DNA of 64,000 nucleotides from Pontiella sulfatireligans (GTDB lineage Bacteria > Verrucomicrobiota > Kiritimatiellia > Kiritimatiellales > Pontiellaceae): positions 868,001 through 932,000 of the forward strand of contig NZ_CAAHFH010000001.1 of the NCBI RefSeq assembly GCF_900890705.1, in the 5' to 3' direction. How positions within the stretch are numbered: the first letter of the stretch is position 1; each line of letters starts with the position of its first letter. The notes below the pieces were generated by a model, which was given only the letters and a program-made list of their open reading frames with translations, searched no databases and had not been told where the DNA came from. Positions 45,246-55,475 of the stretch are shown piece after piece. The position numbers were made by a program, and so were the translations under genes.

Positions 45246-46667
45246 TTATTTAACGCGATTGCGTCTGGTTCCATATTTCAACTCCGAATTAATGCTGTTC
45301 TGCCATTGCGTCAACAGACTCTTCAATTGTTGTGTTTTTTCCGGATCGGAGTCGGACAGATCATTCATTTCACCGAGATCGTCGGTAAGACAGTAGAGTT
45401 CATACCGGTTGCCGGCATGAAAGTGAATGAGCTTATAGTCGCCCATGCGCACCGCCGAAAAAGCTTTGGCGCCAGTTCCTCCGTGATTGTGTGGATAGTG
45501 CCAGTAGATGGCCTCCCGCTCCAATGCATTGCCTCCTTTGAGCAACGGCACCAGCGATACGCCGTCGGCGTGCTGCTTCGGGCGAAGCGGCAGTCCGGCG
45601 GCGTCCAGCAGCGTCGGATAAAAATCGGTGCTGGTCACCGGCACACTGCAACGGCTGCCAGGTTTGGTCACGCCCGGCCAACGGATGATCATCGGCTCGC
45701 GGATGCCGCCTTCATAGGCAAACGCCTTCCCGGCGCGCAGCGGCAGGTTGGAGGTCGGCCCGCCAAAGGTGCCTTTCGTGGACAGCCCGCCGTTGTCCGA
45801 CATAAACACCACGATGGTGTTCTTTTCCATGCCCTGAGTTTTCAGCGTTGAGAGCAAGCGCCCCACGCTCTCGTCCAGACACTCGACCATCGCCGCATAG
45901 GTGGGATCGTTCTGCACTTTCTTCTGACGGTTTTCGGCCAGGTTCCGATCATTGGAAATTCCCATATCCGCCGCTTTCTTTTTGTACTTTTCGATTTTTT
46001 CCGCCGGGGCTTCGAGCGGCGTATGCACAGTGTGGTACGAAAAATAGAGAAAGAACGGTTCGGGCTTTCCTGCGCGGCTTTCCAGATAGTTGATCGCTTC
46101 ATCGGTCAGCCGTTCGGTCAAATATTCGCCCTCAACTCCGACCTCCAATCCGGGAATCGGATGAGCAAACTTTTTCGACTGTCTCTCAGAAAAATAGGGA
46201 TAAAAATAGGTCGGGGGCTGGCCATAGTGGCAACCGCCGATGTTGATATCGAAGCCCTGATCTTCCGGCAGCGTTTTCCCCTTTGCATTGCCGAGGTGCC
46301 ACTTGCCGGTGAAATAGGTGGCATAGCCGCCATCCTTCAGCGCTTCGGCGATGGTTACCTCCGAGCGCTTCATGGCCCCGCCAATGTTGGTGTGGCCGGT
46401 GCGGGCGGGATATTTTCCGCTCAGGATGCTGTTGCGCGTCGGCGAACAGACCGACCCCGCCGCATAGGCGTCGGTAAAAAACATGCCCGATGCCGCCAAC
46501 GCGTCTATGTTCGGCGTTTCATAAAACGAGCTTCCGTTGCAGGTTAGATCCGTCCAACCCAGATCGTCCACCAGAAGAAAAAGAATATTCGGCTTTTGTC
46601 CCGCTAAAGCCCATCCTGCCATTAGGGCCGTAAGGCCGGTCAACACGTATATTTTCAGTTTTTTCAT
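45246..46667 (-). CDS. Exported sulfatase
   Basis: Sulfatase of 473 residues with a signal peptide (1-22, ending LAG). The formylglycine motif is C74-S-P-T-R78 followed by NSILSGK. LLVDDLGWTD, TGKWHLGN and FMSDNGGLS complete the active-site set. This VDDLGWTD/SDNGGLS combination differs from the arylsulfatase-A-like members of the cluster and suggests a different sulfate position. The ATG at 46667 fits AGG six bases upstream better than the ATG at 46673. It follows a 939-bp gene-free stretch, so a promoter is probably nearby, though I could not pick one out. Substrate unknown. Confidence 0.95.
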   Translation of the reverse strand: MKKLKIYVLTGLTALMAGWALAGQKPNILFLLVDDLGWTDLTCNGSSFYETPNIDALAASGMFFTDAYAAGSVCSPTRNSILSGKYPARTGHTNIGGAMKRSEVTIAEALKDGGYATYFTGKWHLGNAKGKTLPEDQGFDINIGGCHYGQPPTYFYPYFSERQSKKFAHPIPGLEVGVEGEYLTERLTDEAINYLESRAGKPEPFFLYFSYHTVHTPLEAPAEKIEKYKKKAADMGISNDRNLAENRQKKVQNDPTYAAMVECLDESVGRLLSTLKTQGMEKNTIVVFMSDNGGLSTKGTFGGPTSNLPLRAGKAFAYEGGIREPMIIRWPGVTKPGSRCSVPVTSTDFYPTLLDAAGLPLRPKQHADGVSLVPLLKGGNALEREAIYWHYPHNHGGTGAKAFSAVRMGDYKLIHFHAGNRYELYCLTDDLGEMNDLSDSDPEKTQQLKSLLTQWQNSINSELKYGTRRNRVK

Positions 46668-47606
46668 TCCCATCCTATGTATCTAAAACCTCATTCAAAA
46701 TAATCCGTATCAGGCAGGTTATGCTGGACAGCTTATTCTATTAATTACCGGCCCTGGAAATATCCTTTGGCCCAGTGCCTGCAGACAGGATCACAGGAAA
46801 GGCCGGCAACGGCAAGTGGAACATGATGGAACACCGAGGTACACCGTTTGATTTTTTCGCCGCCAGAAACGGATGACGTTTGAGAGTCCACCCCCTGAAA
46901 AACAACAGCCCGTCCCAACTCAGATGAACGGACATTCCCCATGTCGCCCCGGCAAATTCTAGCCTGCTTCTGTTCATCATCCGAAAGCATCCGGATTGCA
47001 AAATGTTCTGGCGCCGTCTTTCCGACATCATTTCCTTGGAAAAAAAACAATCGGAAAGAACAAACTGGCGCCCCTTGGCCCCCTTACCTGGCCGGCAATC
47101 CGCGAAAGCGGCCATAACAAGCATCCTTAAGGTAATGTCCTGAGTTCTTTGCGGCATAAGGACGCGACGAAGCGCGCCCCTCCAGCATTAAACCGTGCGA
47201 TAACCGGACTGCCGCGTAGAAAGGGGACAGGATCATTGGATGACAGGATGATATCGTTGAAGAATGTCACAACACATTATTTCCTCTGGAGATATAACGA
47301 GCATAGGGAGCGGTTCAAATTGAGCAATAAATCTAGCATGCGCGCCCTGCGGCATCAATCCGGCAGACTATCTCCGCGAAATTCTCGAGGCCCTGCCAAC
47401 GATGAAACAGTCCGAGGCTGCCAGTTGGACGCCAGCCCGCTGGAAATCAATCCGCGAAACCACCGGAGAGTAACCCTGTCGAGGCGGTCACCGAAGAGAC
47501 GCATACACCTCAGCGAATTCCAGCTCTATCGTAACGTGCCATAGTAATGACTCCGACGGAGCGTCGCCCCCCACAAAAACCCTGTCCCAAACAATGGGTA
47601 ATTATC
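46668..47606. other. Gene-free stretch of about 0.94 kb
   Basis: No convincing gene was found. Frames at 46741-47157 (minus) and 47149-47544 (plus) are open but have uncharacteristic composition, no ribosome sites and no recognisable domain. GACAGGATCAT (47226-47236) and GACAGGATGAT (47242-47252) form an imperfect direct repeat following AAAGGGG. A small perfect hairpin, CTCCG-A-CGGAG (47551-47561), lies after the beta-helix gene but has no T-run. The stretch must carry the end of one transcript and probably the start of the next. Confidence 0.5.
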
Positions 47607-50522
47607 CTAGTCAGTATTGGCCGGAATCCGGACCGTGAACGTTGTGATACTCCCCATAGAGGCATTGCCGGGATTGCTCAGTTGCAGGCGGAAGGTCTCC
47701 TCGCTCTCGGCGATCAGATCGCGGGCGATGGGTACGCTGATCACACGCGAACGCTCCAGCGGGGAAAAGGTGATTTGTCCGCTGCCGATCACACGAAAAT
47801 CAGCGCCCTTAGCCGCAGTGACATCCTCAACCGACAAATCCACCGTGATGGCGTCGTCAACCGCCATGGAAAGGACGATCGGTACTTGAAGCGCCGTACG
47901 CGATTCAGGCGCAACGACCCAGTCGCTTTCGAAGCTGATGGTCACGCTGCCATCGTTCACGAACGGCGGCGAGCCTACCGGCAGCAGCTGCGAGGTTGAG
48001 TCGTACAGATAGTTGTCATGCCATGTCGAAAACGGCATGGCGGAACCCGCAATATTGAACAGATTGGCGGTATAAGGCGCATAGTAGACATTGTCCGCCG
48101 AGATCATGGAGTCGGGAATGATCGTGGAGTCATCAAAATGGTGCAGGCTGCCGGAGGTGCCGGCCGACGCAACGACATTGTTCCGCACGACGGCATCCTT
48201 TGCCGCGTAGATATCCGGAATATTTGCCTGCTTCGTCCGGACCGTACGGGAAGAAGCGAGCATGCCCCGCCACGAGACCAACCCGGTCTGCTTAAGCAGG
48301 TTGTTCTCAACACGATTACTCTCCGCATCCATTATGATGGCAGCGTTTCGGTTCTCGTAGCAGGAATTGTTAATCGCTTCTTGGTTCAACGTATTGATCT
48401 CGAACCAGATGGCTCCTTGGTTTTCGGAAAAATAGCCATCGTCAACGGTGATGTCCCAGTTTTGGGCATCCGCCCAGAGTCCGGTATAATTGTGTTTGGA
48501 AACACGGGTCCGCTCAAAATAGAGCCGGCTTGAGAACATGATCTTTCCAATCCCTGCGAGATCGGGCCCCGTATAGTTCCCCAGATCATTGCGCCACTGG
48601 TTTTGTTCCACCGCGCAATCCTGAACCCATGCACGGCTGTAGCCGCGCACCAGTGAAAGCCCTTCCCGGCCATTGCGGTCGAATGAGCAACGACGGATTA
48701 CCGTATTGTATCCGGAACCGGAAGATTTCAGTCCGGAGCTTCCATTGTCGATAATTTCACAGTCTTCGATCAGCAGGTATTTGCTGCCTACGATATTCAA
48801 AGCACCTTTATGATAACCATAGAATGAGGCGGAATGCTGAACCCGGATGCCTCGAATAACCACATATTCACAGTTATTAAAATATAGATTTAAGCGCAGC
48901 AGTTCCTCGTGGATGCCGACTTCCAGCAAACTCGTATTGGGGTCTCCCGTTGTCCGGACATAGATGAGATCATTATCTTCATCCACATAGAAGGCATGCT
49001 CGTCGGTCATGTAGGCATCGTTGCTCGGATCCGGAGCCGCCTGCAGGCTGGCGAGCGTCATGTACGGGCGCAGCAGTTCGCCATCCATGGAAACAATCTC
49101 TCGGCGATACCGCGCTTCAGTGGTTTCGTCAAAGACGTTTGTTGTACTGCGCCCAAAATTATAGGCCCATGCATGGGTCCAGATCCCGCTTCCAGGAGCC
49201 GTTTCCGACCAAGCATCATCGTCCCACACTTCCGACCCGCTAAGCGTGACGGTCCCCGGTGTTTCCGCCTCTATGATGATGGGTTTGAAGCGGGTTCCAT
49301 TTTTCTTCAGAACAATACCCCCTTCGCGGTACACCCCGGGTTTGATTACGATGCGGCTTCCCGGCGCCATGGTTGCTGACAGAGCGTTGACTCGATCAAC
49401 CGCTTCTCCAATTGAGCTCAGCGGAGTGCCGACGGAGCCATCGTTTCCATCGCTGCCGGTGGCCCCATCCACATAGAAGGTTCGGTCGCTCGTCCATTGC
49501 TCGATATCGCGAACCGCCCACAAGTCCTGCCGGAAATCTGCCTTTGCGCGGATCTGCTCTGCGGACAGCACGGTATCGTAAATATTGAAATCGCTGATTT
49601 TTCCAATTAATGGATTGGCTCTTGCCAGATCGGAACCGATCCGCGAGGCATCCAAAACAGACGGTTGCGCAACCGTGAAATATTGCGTCCCGTCATGCAT
49701 TCCGTTGATGTAGAAATCAACACGCTTTTCCGAAGGCGCGTACGTGACGGCGAGATGAAGCCAATTGTGCTCCGGGTGATTCCGCCGCTCGTGGCTGACC
49801 GTCATTAAAAAATCGAGTGAGTGCTCCGCAAAACGGCGATAGGTTGTTTCCACGCTTTCGCCCGTCACCCCGTTGCCCCCCGTGTTTCCATGCACCTTGA
49901 AAACCAAGCCGACATCCCGGTCTTTTCCATCCCCGGTGTGGGTGCCGGAATGGTTGTCGCGTAAATACAGTTGCACGTTGCCGGGCAAGGAACCGGAATC
50001 GAACAGCATGGTGGTTGCACCGGTTATATCGTCAAGATAAACATCCATGGATAGCGTCAGTGCATCGACGCTTCCAATGATTGGAAGATCAAGCATGTTG
50101 GCTCCATCGAATGCGTAGGCTTGGAAATGTTCGGTCCGTCCCTCGATAAAATTTACAGCCCCTCCGGCAAGAGTCGCATGCCGACCAAATATCGAGCTGT
50201 CCAGCAAGTCGCTTTGGAGCTCCAGCCTAACCGCAGGAATATTGGTTTCAATGGCCCGATAGAACCCGGCGGACGTGTCGTTGAAATCGCGCTCCGTATG
50301 GAAACGCCCATCGCCGACAATGGGGTTACCAAGATTTTCCCATGGTGTCATGAGATTGGTCGACGATTGAAACTGGTAGGTTGTCCCCGGCTCGGCGCGC
50401 TCGAGCCAAACGTCAACCTGATTCGTTGCGCCGACCTCCATATGCAAGGCCCCGTAAACCATGAGGGAACCGCATGAGCAGAACAACATGCCCCCCAAAA
50501 GGGCCGCATAAAATGGTCTCAT
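47607..50522 (-). CDS. Secreted LamG / right-handed beta-helix / Calx-beta protein
   Basis: Secreted protein of 971 residues. The leader (MRPFYAALLGGMLFCSCGS) is followed by a short TTYQFQSSTNLMTPWENLG module and a LamG-like domain (about 105-330, ending KISDFNIYDTVLSAEQIRAK). A right-handed parallel beta-helix (about 345-860) begins TFYVDGATGSDGNDGSVGTP, the DUF1565-like opening of many pectate-lyase-like proteins, with repeats such as LLIEDCEIIDNGSSGL. The tail (about 870-971) is a Calx-beta domain (AKGADFRVIGSGQITFSPLE). GAGAGG lies six bases before ATG 50522. The beta-helix suggests a polysaccharide lyase or glycosidase, but catalytic residues were not identified. Confidence 0.75.
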   Translation of the reverse strand: MRPFYAALLGGMLFCSCGSLMVYGALHMEVGATNQVDVWLERAEPGTTYQFQSSTNLMTPWENLGNPIVGDGRFHTERDFNDTSAGFYRAIETNIPAVRLELQSDLLDSSIFGRHATLAGGAVNFIEGRTEHFQAYAFDGANMLDLPIIGSVDALTLSMDVYLDDITGATTMLFDSGSLPGNVQLYLRDNHSGTHTGDGKDRDVGLVFKVHGNTGGNGVTGESVETTYRRFAEHSLDFLMTVSHERRNHPEHNWLHLAVTYAPSEKRVDFYINGMHDGTQYFTVAQPSVLDASRIGSDLARANPLIGKISDFNIYDTVLSAEQIRAKADFRQDLWAVRDIEQWTSDRTFYVDGATGSDGNDGSVGTPLSSIGEAVDRVNALSATMAPGSRIVIKPGVYREGGIVLKKNGTRFKPIIIEAETPGTVTLSGSEVWDDDAWSETAPGSGIWTHAWAYNFGRSTTNVFDETTEARYRREIVSMDGELLRPYMTLASLQAAPDPSNDAYMTDEHAFYVDEDNDLIYVRTTGDPNTSLLEVGIHEELLRLNLYFNNCEYVVIRGIRVQHSASFYGYHKGALNIVGSKYLLIEDCEIIDNGSSGLKSSGSGYNTVIRRCSFDRNGREGLSLVRGYSRAWVQDCAVEQNQWRNDLGNYTGPDLAGIGKIMFSSRLYFERTRVSKHNYTGLWADAQNWDITVDDGYFSENQGAIWFEINTLNQEAINNSCYENRNAAIIMDAESNRVENNLLKQTGLVSWRGMLASSRTVRTKQANIPDIYAAKDAVVRNNVVASAGTSGSLHHFDDSTIIPDSMISADNVYYAPYTANLFNIAGSAMPFSTWHDNYLYDSTSQLLPVGSPPFVNDGSVTISFESDWVVAPESRTALQVPIVLSMAVDDAITVDLSVEDVTAAKGADFRVIGSGQITFSPLERSRVISVPIARDLIAESEETFRLQLSNPGNASMGSITTFTVRIPANTD

Positions 50523-50562
50523 GTGATACCTCTCGTTCATTATGAACAACTCGCAAACACCA

Positions 50563-52542
50563 CTAAAAGTCGCCCTTGGGAAATTCGGTGATACGCAGAA
50601 GCGTACTGCCGAGCGGCTGGAGTGTGAGCACAGAATTATTCGTTATCTCCAGTTTTTCCGGGAACTCCGGGACTTCCTGATGGTGGCACAGCTTCCAGTT
50701 TTTGACATAGCGGCCGGGCACCTTTAGTTTGATGGGCGGGTTATCCCACGGGTAGCCCTTGGCCCCCGTCTGGATCACCTTAATCTGCTCCGGCTTCAGG
50801 TTGGCGGAAAGCGCATAGCTCCAGGTGGAACGCGGTTGCAACTGAATGGACGGATATTCTTCCGAGCATTTTCCAATGCCGCCGTCATCTGTGGTCAACG
50901 TTTGCTTAGCCTTGATCGGCAACGAATAAACGAGCGGACCGTATTCCACTGAAATGCCCTGCCCTCGATCGACCACGACCGGTGCGGCATCGAATTCGAT
51001 CGAAATTGAATCACCATTTTTAAAGGTGCGGTTCAGCTTTGCATAAATCGTATTTTCCGTTCCGGACTGAACTTCTTTTCCATTAACGAGTACTTTATAG
51101 CCCGTGCTCCAACCTGGAATGCGGAGACGAAATTCCAGTTGCTCCGATTTCTCCATCTCGAAGTCGAAACGAATCGCGTGTTCAAATGGATATTCGGTGG
51201 ACTGCTTAATCTTAAGCGCTTTACCGTTCTCCAGCTCAAGTCCCACCGTGCCCGGCACGTAGAGCGCAACCGTGACCTGATGGCCCTTCTGCAGCCACGA
51301 GCGCTTCAGGAAGTCGGGAAACATGCGGTGTATGTTGCCGGCGCAGCACTCGGTGTCGTGGCCGGCGCGGTAAGTCATGCGCCCCTTGGTCATGTAGCCC
51401 CATCCGTCGTGGTCGTTCCAATGGCTGGTGCCATCGGTACTGATCATCAGGTTGGGCGACCCGTAATACTGAAAGGCCTTGAAGTCCTTGGTGATTGAGC
51501 TGAAACCGGCATTATAAATCACCTTTTCCATGCGATCAGCATAGACGGGATTGTCGGTTGCCCGCAGGGCCCAACCGGCCGTCCAGACAAACTCGGTGGC
51601 GTTGCAGGTTTCGTGGGCGGCGGCGCTGCTGACCGGGCGGATGCCTTCCACACCCGTGGTGAGGCCATCCGCCATTGTGCTGTAACGCTCCATCTTATCG
51701 TAGGCCTTCTCAAGCGCTTTCCGATATTGCTCATCGCCGGTGTGCAAATAGAGCACGGCGGGCAGCTTGAGAAATTCGAGATAGGAAACCGCGTGGCCAG
51801 TAGGCGTTGTGCCTGCCAGCATTCCCGGCGCAACCAGGCAGTGCTTTTCTCCCTTCGCCTTTACGAAAGCGGCATAAAGACTCTGCGCCCGTTCCAGCCA
51901 AGAGGAGTCGCCCGTGACTTCCGTGAGCGAACATAGATGCTCCACATGCAGCACGGTACGCTCGTTGAAGCCGCTCAAATCGGCAAATTCAATAGACTGC
52001 CCTTCAGGATAAACGGCATTATAGTGGCCTTCGATTGCCGCCAGCAGTTCGGGGTCCTGCGTGTTGGCATACTCCTCGAACAGCATGCGCATCAACACCA
52101 CCATCGGCCACGAATCGTTTTCAACATTGGAAGCACCGAGCCGCCCGCCGGCCTTGGGGTTTTCAACAACAGCTTTGACGTTATTCCGCACCCGTTCAAT
52201 CAGCGCATCGGATTCAAGGAGGTAACCGCAACGCAACGCGCCGGTCAGATAATAGGCCGTCTGTTCGTAGGGCCACCAATCCGAACCGCTGCCCGAAAAC
52301 TCGCGGTCGCGCACATTCATAGCTTCCGTCCACATGCCGGTATTGAACGGAAAGCCGCTCTGTTCCGGATGACCAGTTAATCCCGACTCCTGCCGTTCCA
52401 GAAAGTCAAGCGCCCAGCCTGAGGGTTTCAGGTTTTGAGCAGGCAGGTCTTTCAAAACGCCGCCTGATTCGGCACATGCGCCAACCACAACAATCAGCAC
52501 AAACGCTCCACATACTGTTTTTTTCATCACCCAATTCTTCAT
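50563..52542 (-). CDS. Exported GH127-type beta-L-arabinofuranosidase-like enzyme (DUF1680)
   Basis: Predicted exported glycosidase of 659 residues. The leader contains VVVGAC23, a possible lipobox. The (alpha/alpha)6 barrel (about 40-430) has the GH127 metal-thiolate site in full: E311 and C313 in HETCNATEF, and C399-C400 in ECCAGNIHRMFPDF. In characterised GH127 enzymes Glu and three Cys bind zinc and one Cys is the nucleophile. C-terminal beta-domains follow (RLRIPGWSTGYKVLVNGK). AAGGA lies eight bases before ATG 52542. It is between the beta-helix and a sulfatase gene with gaps of 40 and 18 bp. Beta-L-arabinofuranose is the family's known sugar; related activities are possible. Confidence 0.87.
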   Translation of the reverse strand: MKNWVMKKTVCGAFVLIVVVGACAESGGVLKDLPAQNLKPSGWALDFLERQESGLTGHPEQSGFPFNTGMWTEAMNVRDREFSGSGSDWWPYEQTAYYLTGALRCGYLLESDALIERVRNNVKAVVENPKAGGRLGASNVENDSWPMVVLMRMLFEEYANTQDPELLAAIEGHYNAVYPEGQSIEFADLSGFNERTVLHVEHLCSLTEVTGDSSWLERAQSLYAAFVKAKGEKHCLVAPGMLAGTTPTGHAVSYLEFLKLPAVLYLHTGDEQYRKALEKAYDKMERYSTMADGLTTGVEGIRPVSSAAAHETCNATEFVWTAGWALRATDNPVYADRMEKVIYNAGFSSITKDFKAFQYYGSPNLMISTDGTSHWNDHDGWGYMTKGRMTYRAGHDTECCAGNIHRMFPDFLKRSWLQKGHQVTVALYVPGTVGLELENGKALKIKQSTEYPFEHAIRFDFEMEKSEQLEFRLRIPGWSTGYKVLVNGKEVQSGTENTIYAKLNRTFKNGDSISIEFDAAPVVVDRGQGISVEYGPLVYSLPIKAKQTLTTDDGGIGKCSEEYPSIQLQPRSTWSYALSANLKPEQIKVIQTGAKGYPWDNPPIKLKVPGRYVKNWKLCHHQEVPEFPEKLEITNNSVLTLQPLGSTLLRITEFPKGDF

Positions 52543-52560
52543 CTTCTTTTCCTTTTTCAA

Positions 52561-54108
52561 CTATCGTTGTGTCACGCCGTGACGGTCCCGGAAACGCGCC
52601 CGGCAGTCATTCAACTCATCGGATGACTGACCGCACATTTCCCTGAGTTCAGTCAGCACAGGGCTGCCTTCATATTTTTCGATCAGATTATTCATTTCTG
52701 AGGGATCAAGCTGGAGATCGAACAACTGCTCGAAGTCGGGTTTCTTCTCTGCAAAATTGAGATCGGTTTCAGTATAGCCCTCCACACCGTCGTACATGCG
52801 GATGTATTTCCATTTACCCTTTCGGATCCCCTCAGAAAACGGCGTATCGCGCCCTGTGTAGAGATTCTCCAGAAACAGGTGCTTCCGCCACTCCACATTT
52901 TCACCCTTCATCAGAGGAACAAGACTGCTCCCTTGCATCTCTGCCGGTTGACCCACTCCCGCATACTCGAGAATCGAGCTGGTTATATCCAAACTCGACA
53001 CCAGTTCTTTAACATCCCGTCCGCGCAGCTCCTCCGGAAGACGCGGGTCATACACAAAACAAGGGAATTTTGCGGTAAGGTCATAGAGCAACGCCTTTCC
53101 GCCCATGCCGTATTCGCCCATGAGCAATCCGTGGTCGCTAGAAAAAATAATCACCGTATTTTGATCAAGCCCTTTTGCCTTCAGGGTTTCGACCATGTCG
53201 CCAATAACCAGATCCAGTCCCGTAATCTGTTGATAATACCGGATGTGATGCTCCCGGCAGGCCTCAACCGTGTAGTCGTAGGGATAGATCTTTCCTTTGC
53301 GCCCCTGGTCCTGATCCATTATTGCCTTCGGAATAAACCGGTATGGATCCGTCGCGGTTTCAGCAGGAATTCCAATGCCCTGGTCTCGGTACAGATAGCC
53401 ATAGACCGGATGGCCTTTCAGCTTTGGATTCTCGCACGCCCGGGCTTCCCAGTCATGCATGCTCATCATTTGAGATCCGTGCGGCACCGAAAAGCTCACC
53501 GACAGACAGAACGGCGCGTCGGCGGGCGCTTGGTCGAGAAAACGCGTAATGCTTTCGCCCATCACCGGGGTAATGATTTCCTCGCCGGAATCGTGATAGA
53601 TTTTACAGTTCGTATCGTTTGCCTTCGGGAAAAAATTCGCCCAGCCATCATGGCCGCGCCAGAAGTCGAACCGCTTATCCGCCTGCCCTCTGAACGTGTA
53701 GTATTCGACCCCGAATTTGCCGATAAATCCCGTATAATATCCGCTTCGTTTCAACAGGGCGGGATACGTCTGCTCCCACTGTTCATCGTTAAGCCGATAG
53801 CTGGAGGTAAAGCCCACCCCATTCACACGTTCATGCATCCCGGTAAAAAACGCCACACGGCTCGGTGCACACGTCGGCTCCGCAATATAGGCATTGCTGA
53901 AGCGCACCCCGCTTCGAATGAGCTTGTCCACATTGGGCGTTTTAACGAACTCGTGCCCCATGATGCCGAATGAATTATCCCGCTGGTCATCCGTCAGCAG
54001 AAAAATAATATTGGGTTGATCCCTGCGACTGGGTTCAGCCCCCCCGGACAGCACTCCTGCCAAGACAACCAAACACCCCAAAACATTCCTACACATCCAT
54101 ACAGTCAT
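52561..54108 (-). CDS. Exported sulfatase
   Basis: Sulfatase of 515 residues with a signal peptide (about 1-24). The formylglycine motif is C80-A-P-S-R84 followed by VAFFTG. Metal ligands are in LLTDDQRDNSFG and FSSDHGLLMGEYG; IGKFGVEYY replaces the common IGKWHLG. The DDQRDNS, CAPSR and SDHG combination is typical of a branch containing choline-sulfatase-like and glycan 6-O-sulfatase members. AAAGGAG lies six bases before the ATG. It is followed closely by the GH127-type gene. Substrate unknown. Confidence 0.95.
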   Translation of the reverse strand: MTVWMCRNVLGCLVVLAGVLSGGAEPSRRDQPNIIFLLTDDQRDNSFGIMGHEFVKTPNVDKLIRSGVRFSNAYIAEPTCAPSRVAFFTGMHERVNGVGFTSSYRLNDEQWEQTYPALLKRSGYYTGFIGKFGVEYYTFRGQADKRFDFWRGHDGWANFFPKANDTNCKIYHDSGEEIITPVMGESITRFLDQAPADAPFCLSVSFSVPHGSQMMSMHDWEARACENPKLKGHPVYGYLYRDQGIGIPAETATDPYRFIPKAIMDQDQGRKGKIYPYDYTVEACREHHIRYYQQITGLDLVIGDMVETLKAKGLDQNTVIIFSSDHGLLMGEYGMGGKALLYDLTAKFPCFVYDPRLPEELRGRDVKELVSSLDITSSILEYAGVGQPAEMQGSSLVPLMKGENVEWRKHLFLENLYTGRDTPFSEGIRKGKWKYIRMYDGVEGYTETDLNFAEKKPDFEQLFDLQLDPSEMNNLIEKYEGSPVLTELREMCGQSSDELNDCRARFRDRHGVTQR

Positions 54109-54176
54109 ATTTCACTCCTTTTTCTACTGTTCTACCGTCTGACGGATATCAGCAGATGAGGCACGGTTTTCAGGAT

Positions 54177-55361
54177 TCATTCCCCTGCAGGATTAAGAGG
54201 GACAACAATATTCCAGATATTTTTACCGTCATCAAATCCGCCGTCACCATCCATCACAGCAAAGGTGAGATGGGTCAGTTTTCCGTCCTGGATCAAACCT
54301 TGAACACGTTCCAGCTGCCCCATCTGGCGTTCGGTACCGTCATCCCACTTGACGATTTTGGTATACGCGGTCGGTTGATCATCCAGCGTCCAACTCAGGC
54401 CATCCTGCGAGTGCGCCAGAATCCCTCCCTGAAAAACGCCACCCACCTTGCCGTGCTGATCTTTGGCCAGCATGTGATAGCCCTTTTCGTCCTGCCAGAG
54501 AAAGGGATCTTCCAAGACGCCAAAACGGTCGTCGCTGAAGATCGGCTCATCCATCACGACCGTATACGGCCCCGTATAATGCGGTGCCTTGGCCACGCCC
54601 AGCATCATGCCGCTATGATAAGGAAACTCGTTGTTGTATTGGCGGGCCTTGAAGATTAACAGCACACTGCCGTCATCGTGAACGACCGGAGTCGGGTTAG
54701 AGGTCAGGAAACTGTAAAAGGTCTCCGGTTTGACATCCAGCACCGGATGATTCATGCGAGTCCAAGGTCCATAGGGACTCTTGGAGGTGGCGATGCCAAT
54801 CCGTTTATTGTTGCGTCCAACAATCGAATACTTAGACCCAAGGATCACTTCGTCCAAATGCTTTCCGGCGGTGGCAAACGGGTGGGTCGAGCCGGTATAG
54901 AAGAGAATGTAGGTATCCTTGTGCTTGAAAACTTTGGGATTAAACTGCGAACAGCCATCCCAGAACTGGGGACTGCGAGGCCCCACGGCCACATCGCTGA
55001 ATTCATAAGGACCTTCCGGCTGATCGGCAACGGCATGCACAATCTCCGAAGCAACCATCCAGCCCGGGTGAAACTTAATCCCCTTGGGCCAGCGGGCAAC
55101 ATACATATGGTATTTCCCGTCATCACCTTTGACGATTGAGCTACCCCAGACCCAGTAGTCAGCGTCTTTGTAGCCACCCTCCACATGCGCCCGACCCATG
55201 CTGTTATATATTTCGTTGCCCCGGATCTCCACCGGATCATGTTTTTCCATATAGGGATTCGTCTTTCCCCCGTTTACTTTTGGCTGGGAGCCGCAAGCGA
55301 CGGTCAGCAACAGCCCCAAGTTCAGCGTCACACCGATGTAAATAGAATTAAAGACCTTCAT
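54177..55361 (-). CDS. Five-bladed beta-propeller glycosidase-like protein (GH43/GH117-like)
   Basis: Predicted exported glycosidase of 394 residues. The leader (MKVFNSIYIGVTLNLGLLLT, then VAC23GS) resembles a lipoprotein signal, although Thr rather than Leu precedes VAC. The rest fits a five-bladed propeller: DADYWVWGSSIVKGDDGKYH opens the first blade, FNPKVFKHKDTYILFYTG the second, RIGIATSKSPYGPWTR the third, and GVLEDPFLWQDEKGYHM contains the E-D pair typical of the fold. The closest families by feel are GH43 and GH117. A longer frame reaches 55430, but the leader starts at 55361. It is 68 bp before the sulfatase downstream. Sugar specificity unknown. Confidence 0.75.
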   Translation of the reverse strand: MKVFNSIYIGVTLNLGLLLTVACGSQPKVNGGKTNPYMEKHDPVEIRGNEIYNSMGRAHVEGGYKDADYWVWGSSIVKGDDGKYHMYVARWPKGIKFHPGWMVASEIVHAVADQPEGPYEFSDVAVGPRSPQFWDGCSQFNPKVFKHKDTYILFYTGSTHPFATAGKHLDEVILGSKYSIVGRNNKRIGIATSKSPYGPWTRMNHPVLDVKPETFYSFLTSNPTPVVHDDGSVLLIFKARQYNNEFPYHSGMMLGVAKAPHYTGPYTVVMDEPIFSDDRFGVLEDPFLWQDEKGYHMLAKDQHGKVGGVFQGGILAHSQDGLSWTLDDQPTAYTKIVKWDDGTERQMGQLERVQGLIQDGKLTHLTFAVMDGDGGFDDGKNIWNIVVPLNPAGE

Positions 55362-55475
55362 GTTGGACATCCCTTTTTTTTGATCTACTACTGTTTCCTT
55401 AAAACCCTGCTGAGCAGCGATAGAACTCAACGGTCGGCGCTTCCTGCAATAGCGTTATGTTTTACTGAAGCCAGA

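Noticed and set aside
46741-47157. Minus-strand frame of 138 codons in the gene-free stretch
   Set aside because: No ribosome site and no recognisable motif. Composition differs from the neighbouring genes, so it is not reported as a gene.
47226-47252. Direct repeat GACAGGATSAT as a CRISPR or REP element
   Set aside because: Only two imperfect copies 16 bp apart, with no array or clear stem-loop. Reported only as part of the gene-free stretch.
47149-47544. Plus-strand frame of 131 codons
   Set aside because: Arg-rich, low-complexity-like composition with no ribosome site; the only plus-strand candidate outside a gene and not convincing.
47551-47561. CTCCG-A-CGGAG hairpin as terminator of the beta-helix gene
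   Set aside because: The stem is only five base pairs and no T-run follows.
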